A stretch of DNA of 64,000 nt from Bacteroidales bacterium M7 (GTDB lineage: Bacteria; Bacteroidota; Bacteroidia; Bacteroidales; Muribaculaceae): the NCBI GenBank assembly GCA_001689515.1, contig LUJR01000011.1:1-64000 (forward strand), given 5' to 3'. Shown one piece after another: positions 51,317 through 60,571 of this stretch (positions within the stretch are counted from its first letter, which is position 1; each line of letters opens with the position of its first letter). Made by a program: the position numbers and the translations under genes. The notes beneath the pieces were generated by a model. The model worked only from the letters and a program-made list of their open reading frames with translations. It was not told the DNA's origin and did no database searches.

Positions 51317-52195
51317 TTATTTGTGCAGATTGTCGTAGTCTATACGCAGGTAGTGGTTGGTGGCTATAAATGCAGATAATGTGCATAGCAATATCCCCAG
51401 CACTATGATGCCTCCTAATACCCACGCAGTCAGATACATCGGCAACAGTGCTGCCAGTTCATGCCCGGTGGCGTAGCCATAGGCGAGAAGTGCGCCGATA
51501 ACAGCCACGGCGATAAAGCCCGACAGCAGACCATTGAAGGCGCTTGCGAGAACAAAGGGGCGGCGTATGAATGCCGGTGTCGCACCGACTAACTTCATCG
51601 TGTGGATGATGAAACGTCGCGCATAGATGCTCAGCCTTACGAGATTGTTGATTAAAACAATGGATATGAACAGCAGAGCCGCTGCTATTATAGCCAGTAC
51701 GATGGCAGTCTTGTTTACTGCTTTATTGATGTTCTCGATCATGCGCGCCTGGAGTCGTACTTCGCTTACTCCCGGCATTGCCGCCACACTTGTTATTATT
51801 TGACGCAATGAGTCGACATTGGCATAGCTGGGCTTGACGTTGACATCCATTTCCGGGCGAAACGGATTTGTGCCCAGCAGAGCCACTATATCTTCGTCAT
51901 CGCCAGTAGATGCTTTCCATCGCTCCAGTGCCTGAGCCGGCGATGTGTATTTGGCTGCTGAGACGTAGGGCGATTTGCGCCAAGACCTGAGCAGGGCGTT
52001 GATTTCGGCAGGGGTGGCATTGTCATCCATGATGACTGTAAATCCCATCTTCTGTCGCACCTGCTCTGACAATGAGTGGGCGGCTATGCCCCCGAGTGAC
52101 ATCAAGCCTAATACGATAAGCACAAGTGACATGCTGATCATTGCAGTCATCTGTGCTGCGAGGGTTGATAGGAGTCTGCGTTTTTTCTGACCCAT
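51317..52195 (-). CDS. ftsX: Cell division protein FtsX
   Basis: FtsX is the membrane subunit of FtsEX, which controls septal peptidoglycan hydrolases. The 292 residues have a cytoplasmic start, one helix (about 14-38), an extracellular domain (about 42-150) and three helices (about 163-185, 215-237 and 250-278). The ATG at 52195 is preferred to the TTG at 52255, because the promoter's -7 box ends at 52263 and would leave no leader for the TTG. ftsE is not adjacent. It heads the operon through the DUF3098 gene, uppP, truB and queA. Confidence 0.9.
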   Translation of the reverse strand: MGQKKRRLLSTLAAQMTAMISMSLVLIVLGLMSLGGIAAHSLSEQVRQKMGFTVIMDDNATPAEINALLRSWRKSPYVSAAKYTSPAQALERWKASTGDDEDIVALLGTNPFRPEMDVNVKPSYANVDSLRQIITSVAAMPGVSEVRLQARMIENINKAVNKTAIVLAIIAAALLFISIVLINNLVRLSIYARRFIIHTMKLVGATPAFIRRPFVLASAFNGLLSGFIAVAVIGALLAYGYATGHELAALLPMYLTAWVLGGIIVLGILLCTLSAFIATNHYLRIDYDNLHK

Positions 52196-52262
52196 AAACT
52201 GCTGTTGAAAGGCGTGGGAAGTAACGGACGTGGTGTTAGGGCGCAACTTGCGCAATATCTTG

Positions 52263-52294
52263 CAAATTTACTACATTTTTTGTCCCATGTCAAC
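52263..52294 (-). promoter_or_regulatory. Promoter of the ftsX operon
   Basis: On the minus strand GTTG (52294-52291), a 20-base spacer and TAAATTTG (52270-52263), a very good match. Transcription should start near 52259. Confidence 0.75.
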
Positions 52295-52407
52295 CCTCCT
52301 ATGCCATTTTTTTGAGAATGACATTTACAAAAACACTATTGCCACCTCTCAGTGCAGTTCACTTAAGTAGAAACATGAGAAGGAGATTGTTGCAAATCAG
52401 TAATGTT

Positions 52408-52497
52408 GTAGGGACATGCCATGGCATGTCAGCCAACACCCAGCCATTCAATCCGCTATCGGACAGCATATTCAGACATGCCATGGCATGTCCCTAC
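52408..52497. repeat. Paired REP-like palindromes, copy F
   Basis: A GTAG-headed palindrome (52408-52430) and a mirror copy ending in CTAC (52474-52497) face each other across about 43 bases. Unlike copies D and E it lies between co-directional genes: 58 bases after the stop of the gene at 52555 and upstream of the ftsX promoter. I see nothing else in the gap from 52295 to 52554. Confidence 0.85.
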
Positions 52498-52554
52498 AGA
52501 GTTTGTACGCATATTCTGCCATGTGCATCAATTCTTGAAGTGAAGGGTATCTGG

Positions 52555-53370
52555 TCACTTCTCTACTGTGGCGTGGACGGCAAAAGAGCCGCCGACGGGG
52601 ATGGACTCCCAGTTGCCCTCCTCATTGTGGAAATAGAAGTGTCCTGTCATTACATTGGATTTAATGTACATAGTGCGGTGGTGCATCGGTTCAAGAAACT
52701 CGAACTCCACCATCGTATCGCCGCTTATCATCACCGGTTCGGGCAATTTGTAGACGAAACGTCCCTCCTCGTTGAGATTTTTCTGGTCATAGGTGAACAT
52801 GATGGGACGCTCGGTGACATTGACCCACTTGCCTTTCTCCTTATTATATATGTTGAGCCTGAACGGCATCCGCGTCAGACAGTCAGGACGCTGCATCCAC
52901 CCCATGCTTACGGATGTGATCCATCCGCGTTTCCCTGTCTTGCAGTGTACACCTATGCCAGTACCCTCGCTATGCTCGGAGCCGACCTGGATTTCAAACG
53001 CCCCTTTCATGGATGTGCGTCCGAAAGTCTTTTTCTTGGTCTTTGCCGGGAGTACTGTGACCTCGTGGAGCTGGTTGGGATGGTCTCTGAGCGTGACAGC
53101 AGGTTGTCCTTTTAAATCTTTGTAGGTTATAGCGCGTGATTCATACCCGATGGAGGAGAATATCAGTGTATCGGCAGGAGAAATGGTTGCGAGTTTGTAA
53201 TGCAATACCCCTGCGGAGTCTGTCAGGGTCACATCTTTATGCGATGGTATGGTGATCTTGGCGTATGGAATAGGAGTACCGGACTCATCGGTTACCTTGG
53301 TGGTCAGCAGCACTGAGGCTGAAGCTGACATGAAGCAGGCGGCGAGTATGGAGCAGGCAAGGAATCGCAT
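52555..53370 (-). CDS. Secreted protein with carboxypeptidase-D regulatory-like domain
   Basis: The 271 residues have a signal peptide (about 1-18) and then a domain of the carboxypeptidase regulatory-like type (about 22-105: TTKVTDESGTPIPYAKITIP, SSIGYESRAITYKDL). This domain is often found at the start of TonB-dependent receptors but here stands without a barrel. The rest (about 115-271) is a beta-rich region of unknown family. It is nine bases after the MBOAT gene and probably the last gene of that operon. Confidence 0.82.
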   Translation of the reverse strand: MRFLACSILAACFMSASASVLLTTKVTDESGTPIPYAKITIPSHKDVTLTDSAGVLHYKLATISPADTLIFSSIGYESRAITYKDLKGQPAVTLRDHPNQLHEVTVLPAKTKKKTFGRTSMKGAFEIQVGSEHSEGTGIGVHCKTGKRGWITSVSMGWMQRPDCLTRMPFRLNIYNKEKGKWVNVTERPIMFTYDQKNLNEEGRFVYKLPEPVMISGDTMVEFEFLEPMHHRTMYIKSNVMTGHFYFHNEEGNWESIPVGGSFAVHATVEK

Positions 53371-53378
53371 TTTACTAA

Positions 53379-54881
53379 TTAATATTGGAGATAGATGAAG
53401 GGTACGATGTCGCTCTGTCGTACCTGTATTATCAGCAGTATCACCAGCGCGAGTAGCACTGCGAGTAGCACTGCCGGCATGCGTGTCATGCCTTTCTTGA
53501 TGGCATCGCTCCAGCTCGATGGGGCGAGGTGCATGAAATAACCTAATAGTATGGCGAGGACTATGAAGATATACCCTTCGATAAACTGCGGTGCCACGCT
53601 GATGTGGAAGTCGGTGAATATCTGCTTGCCCATAGCAGCAGCATCGTCAAGTGACCGTGAACGGAAGAATACGAAGCTGATAGCCAGGAGGTTGAACGTG
53701 AAGAACATGTTGGCTCCTACACGCCACCAGCTGCCTTTCTTGTCATCGGGCAGCCCTGGAAACAGTCGCTTGATTTCCTTGTGGATGACAAGGAACATAC
53801 CTTGCAGACCACCCCATATCATGTACATCCATGACGCTCCGTGCCACAGACCGCCTATGACCATCGTGGCCATAAGGTTGACGTGCTTGCGGGCGGTGCC
53901 TTTGCGGTTGCCTCCAAGAGGGATGTAGAGGTAGTCACGAAGCCAGGTGGAGAGGGATATGTGCCAGCGGTGCCAGAATTCGGTAGGATTCTGCGACTTG
54001 AATGGAGCATGGAAGTTGTCAAGGAAGCGGTAACCGAGCATCAGAGCTATGCCTATGGCGATGTCGCTATAGCCTGAGAAATCGCAGTAGAGCTGTATGA
54101 AGAAGCCGTATACTGCCATCAGATTCTCAAAGCCGCTGTAGAGCGACGGATTGTCAAACACACGGCTGACGAAATTTTCGCTTATGTAGTCGGCTACAAC
54201 AACCTTTTTTATAAGACCGGCAATGATCAGAAACAGTCCGTTGCTGACCATCTCGCGTGTGGCTGTCTCGTTTGCTCGAATCTGAGGCAGCATGTCCTTG
54301 GCGCGTACCACAGGTCCGGCAAGTAACGGAGGGAAGAATGTCAGGAAGAATGTATATTCGAGCAGATTGCGGCAAGGCTCCATCTTCCTGCGGTAGAGAT
54401 CTACAATGTAGCTGATGCTTCGGAAGGTGAAAAATGATATGCCGGCAGGTAAGATGATGTCGTCAAATGACCATTCCAAACGTGTCAGATTGACAAAGGT
54501 CTCCATAAACAGACGGAAATACTTGAAGTACACCAGCATCCCCACGTTGACGAGCACATTGATGGTCACTATGAGCCGGCGGATACCGCGCCGTTCTGCA
54601 CTTCCCATCCATTGCCCCAGCAGAAAGTCGAATATGCACACTCCGAGGAGTATGAAGCAGTATTCTGCCGATGACTTGTAGTAGAAGTAGAGCGAAAACA
54701 GGATGACGAAGATGAGTTTGGCGTTTTTCCACCGCCTTATCATCTGATAGACCACGATAAATCCTGCGAAAAGTACAAGAAACAAGCCTGTATTGAACAG
54801 CAGGGGGTTGGCGGCGTCAAATTTGATGACATCCGCCAGCCTCTCCCAGTCTATGTTGAGTTTGTCAAGAATTTCTGACAC
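53379..54881 (-). CDS. MBOAT-family O-acyltransferase
   Basis: The 500 residues form a polytopic inner-membrane protein of the AlgI/PatA/DltB type. The family motif PAGISFFTFRSISYIVDLYRR (about 140-160; shown here in part: SFFTFRSISYIVDLY) and the conserved histidine in GGLWHGASWMYMIWGG (about 340-356) are intact. Such proteins pass acyl groups, usually acetyl, across the membrane to a partner that modifies an exported polymer. The two SGNH proteins just upstream fit as partners, by analogy with AlgI/AlgJ/AlgX and PatA/PatB. The target polymer is unknown. Confidence 0.9.
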   Translation of the reverse strand: MSEILDKLNIDWERLADVIKFDAANPLLFNTGLFLVLFAGFIVVYQMIRRWKNAKLIFVILFSLYFYYKSSAEYCFILLGVCIFDFLLGQWMGSAERRGIRRLIVTINVLVNVGMLVYFKYFRLFMETFVNLTRLEWSFDDIILPAGISFFTFRSISYIVDLYRRKMEPCRNLLEYTFFLTFFPPLLAGPVVRAKDMLPQIRANETATREMVSNGLFLIIAGLIKKVVVADYISENFVSRVFDNPSLYSGFENLMAVYGFFIQLYCDFSGYSDIAIGIALMLGYRFLDNFHAPFKSQNPTEFWHRWHISLSTWLRDYLYIPLGGNRKGTARKHVNLMATMVIGGLWHGASWMYMIWGGLQGMFLVIHKEIKRLFPGLPDDKKGSWWRVGANMFFTFNLLAISFVFFRSRSLDDAAAMGKQIFTDFHISVAPQFIEGYIFIVLAILLGYFMHLAPSSWSDAIKKGMTRMPAVLLAVLLALVILLIIQVRQSDIVPFIYLQY

Positions 54882-54931
54882 TGTTGCAGAGCTGATTAAT
54901 AAATATGTTGATTAAACCCATTTTCAGGACA

Positions 54932-54955
54932 GTAGGGTCGCTACATGTAGCGACC
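54932..54955. repeat. Second type of GTAG-headed palindrome, copy G
   Basis: GTAG is followed by GGTCGCTAC and its mirror GTAGCGACC with AT between. It has the same GTAGGG head and size as the main family but a different stem. It lies 44 bases after the SGNH gene's stop and 51 bases before the MBOAT start. Confidence 0.65.
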
Positions 54956-54998
54956 GCTGTAACAAAAGGATGGCTTCCGAGTGTATAGGATAATTCCG

Positions 54999-56480
54999 TC
55001 AGTTTCCAAATGCCTTGACCAGAGCGTCATACATCAGGCGTCCTTCAAGTTTGTAGCCTTTGGCGCTGTGGTGCACGCGGTCGGGACTGAAAAGTCCGTT
55101 TTTGACCCATGTAGCGGCTGCGCCTGAGCCGCCGGCTACTTCCCAGAAGTCATATACAGGTATGCCGTTCTCGGCACCGTAGGCTACTATGGCATCTCGG
55201 ATGGGACGGATGTTGGTGTTGACGCCCGATGAGCGCACTTTGGTTTTTACGGTCTTGTATCGTGTCACTCTACGTTTTTTCCCTTTGCGCTTTTTTGACT
55301 TGACGGGAATCTTCTTTGTGACCGTTTTGGTGGACGAGCGGTAGCACTCCATCGGGGTCACCAGCACTATCTCGGCGGTGGGATTGGCATCACGGATATC
55401 TTTGACAAGTTTGTCGATGCTGTTACGCAGACGGACGGTGTCAAGACGACCGAACGCCTCGTTGGTTCCGAGCGAGAGGATGACAAGGTTGGGGTTGAGC
55501 GGTTTGATGGATGCTCCTATGTCACCGATGCGGTTATAGGTATCGTAGGTCGCCCCGTTGTTGCCTATTGAATGATAGAATACGCCTGGTCTGCCACCTG
55601 ATAGATTCGCTCCGAAGAGGGTGAGATCGCCAAGATTCTCGTAGCTGATGGTCACGCGTGTCTGCGGAGATGCAAGTTTGAGATAGGTGAAGTCACGTGA
55701 CGGATGTTGGGTATAGGAGATTTTGTTGCCCATCTCGTCAGTTACACCGGAGATGACCATTTTGCCCTTGTGAAAGAGGGTGATGGCATTGAATGGGTTG
55801 TAATCTTCCTCTGTGCGTGTGCCTATTGTGATGTTGCTCAGTGATGTTGACGGGGTGATGGATGTGCCTGTGAAACCCATGGTGCGTTTCCACGGGGCTT
55901 TCATCAGTTTGACGGCTGTATAGGGGAGCGAGGATGAGAAGGTGTAGTCATAGGGCTGGTTGGTGCCGCTCATGCGCAATGGAGTGATGATGCCTCTGCC
56001 GGCGTTGCCGTATTTGTATTGAAGCAGCTCGCGTGTCACACCGGTGCCCATATTGGCTTGGATGTGGCTGTCGCCTATGTTGAGGATTGACAGCGGACGT
56101 ATCTTATGGGCGTTGACAGCTCTACGCAGATTGGACCAGTCTGCACCGTTGAGATTGATGGCATTAGCCTTCTGGTTGATAAACGACGGCACCGGGATGT
56201 CAATGTCGTTGTCATCCAGTGCTATGACTACCTCATTTTCGCGTTCGGCTGAGTTGTCATCCTCATCAACCTCCTCTGTGACAGTCTCGTGTGGAGCTGC
56301 GGCATCGCTGTCTTCCTCTTCGTCTGATTCGGTGACTTCGCTGGTTTCTTCCTGGTCGGGATCCGGATTCGCCGGAGTGATTACGGGCGGTGTGGGGTTG
56401 GTCGGAGTGGCTGACACTGGTGTCAGGGTGAGTGACAGCACAGCCGCCAATATCAGGGATGTACGTGATGTGTGGTTCAT
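54999..56480 (-). CDS. SGNH-type hydrolase with acidic N-terminal region
   Basis: The 493 residues have a signal peptide (about 1-24). A Pro-rich and then very acidic stretch follows (about 25-92, many Glu/Asp). The SGNH domain has Ser138 in NIGDSHIQAN, the GTNE block (about 345) and the DxxH pair in DRVHHSAKGY (about 470). Within the domain lies a Lys/Arg-rich insert (about 380-410; KKIPVKSKKRKGKKRR). The enzyme is probably a periplasmic O-acetyltransferase or esterase acting with the MBOAT protein. The opposite charges of the N-terminal stretch and the insert may let them interact. Confidence 0.85.
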   Translation of the reverse strand: MNHTSRTSLILAAVLSLTLTPVSATPTNPTPPVITPANPDPDQEETSEVTESDEEEDSDAAAPHETVTEEVDEDDNSAERENEVVIALDDNDIDIPVPSFINQKANAINLNGADWSNLRRAVNAHKIRPLSILNIGDSHIQANMGTGVTRELLQYKYGNAGRGIITPLRMSGTNQPYDYTFSSSLPYTAVKLMKAPWKRTMGFTGTSITPSTSLSNITIGTRTEEDYNPFNAITLFHKGKMVISGVTDEMGNKISYTQHPSRDFTYLKLASPQTRVTISYENLGDLTLFGANLSGGRPGVFYHSIGNNGATYDTYNRIGDIGASIKPLNPNLVILSLGTNEAFGRLDTVRLRNSIDKLVKDIRDANPTAEIVLVTPMECYRSSTKTVTKKIPVKSKKRKGKKRRVTRYKTVKTKVRSSGVNTNIRPIRDAIVAYGAENGIPVYDFWEVAGGSGAAATWVKNGLFSPDRVHHSAKGYKLEGRLMYDALVKAFGN

Positions 56481-56527
56481 GTCGTTGCTGTTAGTGGTTG
56501 AGGAGTGATTGATGGAGTGGTGTCTGA

Positions 56528-58009
56528 TTATTTAAGCTCCAGACGCAGAGCATTGAAGAGGAGAGTGGCAAGTTCGGCACCACCCTGATGGGTCATGTGT
56601 ATGTAGTCTTTGTTGGCTTTGCCGGCTTTAGCCCATGCTACTATCGCATCGTTGCCGCCCATGGCTTCGCGTGTGTCCCAGAACAGGCAGTGCGCCTTAC
56701 GGGCGGCTTCACGCTGGGCTGCTACCATATAGGGGGCAGACTTCATGGAGTGGACTTCCGCGCCACGCTTTTCGCCGCGGTCGCCGATGCCCATGACGAG
56801 TATGTCGGCGGTAGGGTAGCATGTGCGCACATGGTTGATTACCTCGACCATCTTGCGGCTGTAGAGCGAGTAGTCGGTCTGTGACGATGTCATGGCATTG
56901 ATGCCGAATTCGAGTATGATAAGGTCATAGTTGATGACCTTTGCCATGGCGCGGCAGAGGGCGGCATTGACTCTGAGGAGGGTGACACCTGAGAATCCGC
57001 GTGATGACATGCAGTCTACGGCGATACCGCTGGTGCCGTCAAGCCATACACCCAATCCTATTAGAGAGGTGTCGGATGTTTTCAGTTGGAAATCGTTGGT
57101 AGAGCCGTCGATGGTCAGGCACTGTACGCGGTCGCTGCCCTGGATCTGATGCTCTGTCCAGTCGGCTTCTCCGCTCTTGGTAGAGATGACAGTGTTGTTA
57201 GGAGCAATGAACAGAAACTGTGATTTGCTCCACTTGTCGGCATGCTTGAGGGCTGTGACACCCTGATATGTGGCGAGAGCATTTCCCGTTGGCACATAAT
57301 AATGTTCTGCCAGACCGAGATATATGTTTTTGGCTTTCTTGTTGGGGTCATATGTGTGCCATCCGTTGCCTCCTTGCTTGACCGAGCGGCGGAAGCCGGG
57401 GAAGTCGCTGTAGAGGCTCATATATCCCACACCTTCGCCTCCATAGGCTTCCTGAAGCTGTTCGCGCAGATTTTGGGTGAATATGTCGCCTTCGATATAG
57501 CTGTCACCTACGACGGCTATGCGGCCGAGGCGTCCGGCAGCTATTGCTGCTTTGAGAGACCTCAGACCTCTGCCCCCAGTGGTGTAGTCCTCGATGGCTA
57601 CGAGGTTGCCGACGCGGTTCTGTTTGGGCTGTTGCACTATTGTGTCAGGATCCACATATGGTCTGACGGTGTCAGACGGTGTCCATCCGCCTTCAGGTTC
57701 TTGATCCATGCCGTAGAGATCGGCTTGCTGGTTGACAGCTGCTTCTGATTCGCTCTGCTGGCGTATGCGTAGCAACTCCGGGTCCACTATGTCGGCTCCA
57801 TGCTGGATAAATGAAGAGTCCTCGCTCAGAGGAAGTATGTCACCGAGAAGATTGAAATCCTTGATGCGTCCTCCTGTCCATTTCTGCAAAGGAAGACATG
57901 ACACACCAGCCACTATGAATATGGCAATGAGTATTATAAGTGCGATTTTTCCTGTAGGATTGGTCTTTTTGTTGCTGCCCGACGGCTTCTGGTTTTGTTC
58001 CATTTCCAA
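56528..58009 (-). CDS. Membrane-anchored SGNH-type protein
   Basis: The 493 residues begin with a short cytoplasmic tail and one membrane anchor (about 21-40). A linker follows, then an SGNH domain with Ser170 in VVGDSYIEGD, the FGINAM block (in place of GxND, about 370) and the DYIHMTHQGG motif near 470. It resembles the preceding SGNH protein in length and layout but not in anchor. With the MBOAT gene it forms a three-gene O-acylation set, possibly with two successive transfer steps. It is 25 bases from menF, so probably read from the ftsY promoter. Confidence 0.85.
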   Translation of the reverse strand: MEMEQNQKPSGSNKKTNPTGKIALIILIAIFIVAGVSCLPLQKWTGGRIKDFNLLGDILPLSEDSSFIQHGADIVDPELLRIRQQSESEAAVNQQADLYGMDQEPEGGWTPSDTVRPYVDPDTIVQQPKQNRVGNLVAIEDYTTGGRGLRSLKAAIAAGRLGRIAVVGDSYIEGDIFTQNLREQLQEAYGGEGVGYMSLYSDFPGFRRSVKQGGNGWHTYDPNKKAKNIYLGLAEHYYVPTGNALATYQGVTALKHADKWSKSQFLFIAPNNTVISTKSGEADWTEHQIQGSDRVQCLTIDGSTNDFQLKTSDTSLIGLGVWLDGTSGIAVDCMSSRGFSGVTLLRVNAALCRAMAKVINYDLIILEFGINAMTSSQTDYSLYSRKMVEVINHVRTCYPTADILVMGIGDRGEKRGAEVHSMKSAPYMVAAQREAARKAHCLFWDTREAMGGNDAIVAWAKAGKANKDYIHMTHQGGAELATLLFNALRLELK

Positions 58010-58034
58010 ATTTTTTGTATCAGCTTTGCAATGC

Positions 58035-59261
58035 TTAGAAAGATCCTGACAGGAATGACGGTGATTCCTGTACCTCGATGTTTATTTGATCGTAGAGTGT
58101 GGCGGTATCGGTTAGCGTCTCGTTGCCGCACGAAAGGGCATCGAGCATTAGCGATGCTTTTTCGGCGGTCTCTGACCACTCCGTTTCTGGCTGTGACGCG
58201 GCAGTGATGCCACCGCCCACATATATGTTGTAGAGGAAAGCTGTGCGGTAGTCTCCATCGTTTTCGGGTGCGATGAGCATGCTTCGCAGATTGACGAAGG
58301 TTTTGAATCCTGCGCCTGAGGTGTCGCGTATGTTTATTGTCCCGGCATAGCACAGGCGTTCGTGGGTTTCAAAGTAACTGATGAGCTCTATGGCGGTGTC
58401 GGTAGGATAGCCTCCGACAGCCGGGGTGGGATCAAGGATCTCACGCAGTTTCAAGGCTTGCTGGAGCGAGCCTTGTGTGGTAAACATCGAGCATATGTGC
58501 TCTACGTTTTTGAGGCGCAAGGTGGAGTCGCTTGTCTCTACGGTGTCTAATCCTGCTTCATGGAGGCATGTGGATATATGACGGCTGACAAACTGCTGTT
58601 CGGCTACGTTTTTATCGTCCCAAGCCTCGTCGGCGGTATCTGTCAGATGGATGCGAGTCCCGGCAAGTGCCATGGTGGTTATGCGTCCATGTTGGTCAGG
58701 GGTAGTTGCTGGTCTGAAACTTACGAGTAATTCAGGGGTAGCGCCGATCCACAAGCCTGTTTCCTGGGTGAAAAATATGTAGCGGAGTGTCCCTTCTTGT
58801 CCCTCGAAATATTTCAGTGCCACATCTAATGGGGATATGCCTTCTGCTTTCCCGGCTATGATGCGTGACAATACCACCTTGCCATGCATTGAGCGTGCGG
58901 TTTTTGCCAGTTCGTGTACCTGTGCCATGTAGGCTATAGCAGATGTCGACTGTATCGCCGGATAGGTGTCAGCTCCGGGATATTGGATGTTGTCAGGTAG
59001 GGCAAGCACGTCAGTCGCGCTGTATTGAGGCAATATGACAATGGGAGAGGGATTGCTATGGGCAAAAAATGAGATTTCAAACGCTCCCTCTGTGGTCTGG
59101 TGGTCGTTAAGAAACTCATCGTCAGTGGGTGCGGATGCCATGAAAGTGTATCGGTCAGAGTCGGGAACGGCATAGAGCGCAAACGGGATATTCTGCCGCA
59201 GACATTTGTCCACGGCTTGTCGGGTAACCGCTGATATGCTTGATGTATTCATATCTTTCAT
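58035..59261 (-). CDS. menF: Isochorismate synthase
   Basis: The enzyme converts chorismate to isochorismate, the entry step of menaquinone synthesis. The 408 residues hold a chorismate-binding domain (about 105-375) with KVVLSRIIAG, TPELLVSF, MALAGTR and the C-terminal FLYNIYVGGGITAASQPETEW (in part). The last 30 residues are an extension of unclear value. The sequence fits MenF/EntC rather than TrpE or PabB, and a trpE is present elsewhere. It overlaps rimO by four bases. Other men genes are not in the window. Confidence 0.88.
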   Translation of the reverse strand: MKDMNTSSISAVTRQAVDKCLRQNIPFALYAVPDSDRYTFMASAPTDDEFLNDHQTTEGAFEISFFAHSNPSPIVILPQYSATDVLALPDNIQYPGADTYPAIQSTSAIAYMAQVHELAKTARSMHGKVVLSRIIAGKAEGISPLDVALKYFEGQEGTLRYIFFTQETGLWIGATPELLVSFRPATTPDQHGRITTMALAGTRIHLTDTADEAWDDKNVAEQQFVSRHISTCLHEAGLDTVETSDSTLRLKNVEHICSMFTTQGSLQQALKLREILDPTPAVGGYPTDTAIELISYFETHERLCYAGTINIRDTSGAGFKTFVNLRSMLIAPENDGDYRTAFLYNIYVGGGITAASQPETEWSETAEKASLMLDALSCGNETLTDTATLYDQINIEVQESPSFLSGSF

Positions 59262-60571
59262 TGTGCTGCTATGTGTCCTATGAGTTCAAATGGCAGGGCC
59301 TCGTCTATGCGCACATCGACGTATTGACCGGTATTCAGCTTAAGACCTTCAGTGCGGGGTATTAGTACATTGGGGTCAACTTCCGGAGAGTCCCACTCGG
59401 TGCGACCGATGTAGTAGTCAGCGTCCTTGCCGTCTATGACCACTTGGACGGTTTTACCTACTTTTGACTGTTGGATTTCCTGGGAGATGGATTCCTGGAG
59501 AGCCATCAGGCGGTCAAGACGGGTCTGCTTCACGTCATCGGGGATGGTGTCGGCGAAGTTCTTGGCTGCGTATGTATCATCTTCCTTGCAGTAGGCAAAG
59601 GCTCCCATGCGCTCGAATCGCTGCTGACGCACAAAGTCCATCAGTTCCTCAAACTCTGCCTCTCCTTCGCCGGGGAATCCGACCATGAGGGTGGTGCGGA
59701 TATGCAGTCCAGGCACTCGGCGACGCATCTCGGCAAGCAATTCGCGTGTCGATTGTGCATCGATGTGGCGGCGCATATTCTTAAGCACCGGGTCTGATAT
59801 GTGTTGCAGGGCGATGTCGATGTAATTGCAGACATTCGGGTAACGTGCCATCACATCAAGGACATCCATGGGGAAGTCTGATGGGTAGGCATAGTGCAGG
59901 CGTATGCGGCGTATGCCTCCGATCTGAGCCAGACGCTCGGTCAGCTCGGCGAGAGCGTGGTGTCCGTAGATGTCTGTCCCGTATGCCGAGAGGTCTTGGG
60001 CTATGACATTTAGCTCGCTTACTCCGCGGCTGACGAGCATCCTCGCTTCATCGATGATTTCGTCAATTGGTCGCGACTTGTAGCGTCCGGTGATGAGGGG
60101 AATGGCGCAGAATGCGCAAAAACGGTTGCATCCCTCGGCTATCTTGAGGTAAGCATGGTGGCTTGGGGTGGTAATTACCCGGTCATATGATGTCGCTCCG
60201 GGGGCAGTCTTGGCTATGGCGGAGACTATGCCATGCCAGTCAAACTTGCCGTACCAACCATCCACTTCCGGTATTTCAGTGGTCAGCTCGTTTTTGTAAC
60301 GTTCTGACAGGCATCCCATGACATATATTGTCTTGACCAGCCCGTCGGCTTTGGCTCCTACCCATGTCATGATAGTGTCGATGCTCTCCTCCTTGGCATC
60401 ACCTATGAAGCCACAGGTGTTGATGATGACGATGTCGCTCTTGCCGTCGGGTGTGTCGTGGTCAAATCTCACTTCACATCCGGCATCGCGGAGCATCTTC
60501 ATCAACCTCTCGGAGTCGACAAGGTTTTTGGAGCAGCCTAAGCTTATAATATCTACTGGACGTCGCTTCAC
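59258..60571 (-). CDS. rimO: Ribosomal protein S12 methylthiotransferase RimO
   Basis: RimO adds a methylthio group to Asp88 (E. coli numbering) of ribosomal protein S12. The 437 residues comprise an N-terminal MTTase domain with iron-sulfur cysteines (SLGCSKNLVDSE, NTCGFIGDAKEE, MGCLSERY), a radical SAM domain with CxxxCxxC in CNRFCAFCAIP (about 149-159), and a C-terminal TRAM domain (about 375-437). The four-base overlaps with ftsY and menF point to one operon. Confidence 0.96.
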   Translation of the reverse strand: MKRRPVDIISLGCSKNLVDSERLMKMLRDAGCEVRFDHDTPDGKSDIVIINTCGFIGDAKEESIDTIMTWVGAKADGLVKTIYVMGCLSERYKNELTTEIPEVDGWYGKFDWHGIVSAIAKTAPGATSYDRVITTPSHHAYLKIAEGCNRFCAFCAIPLITGRYKSRPIDEIIDEARMLVSRGVSELNVIAQDLSAYGTDIYGHHALAELTERLAQIGGIRRIRLHYAYPSDFPMDVLDVMARYPNVCNYIDIALQHISDPVLKNMRRHIDAQSTRELLAEMRRRVPGLHIRTTLMVGFPGEGEAEFEELMDFVRQQRFERMGAFAYCKEDDTYAAKNFADTIPDDVKQTRLDRLMALQESISQEIQQSKVGKTVQVVIDGKDADYYIGRTEWDSPEVDPNVLIPRTEGLKLNTGQYVDVRIDEALPFELIGHIAAQ

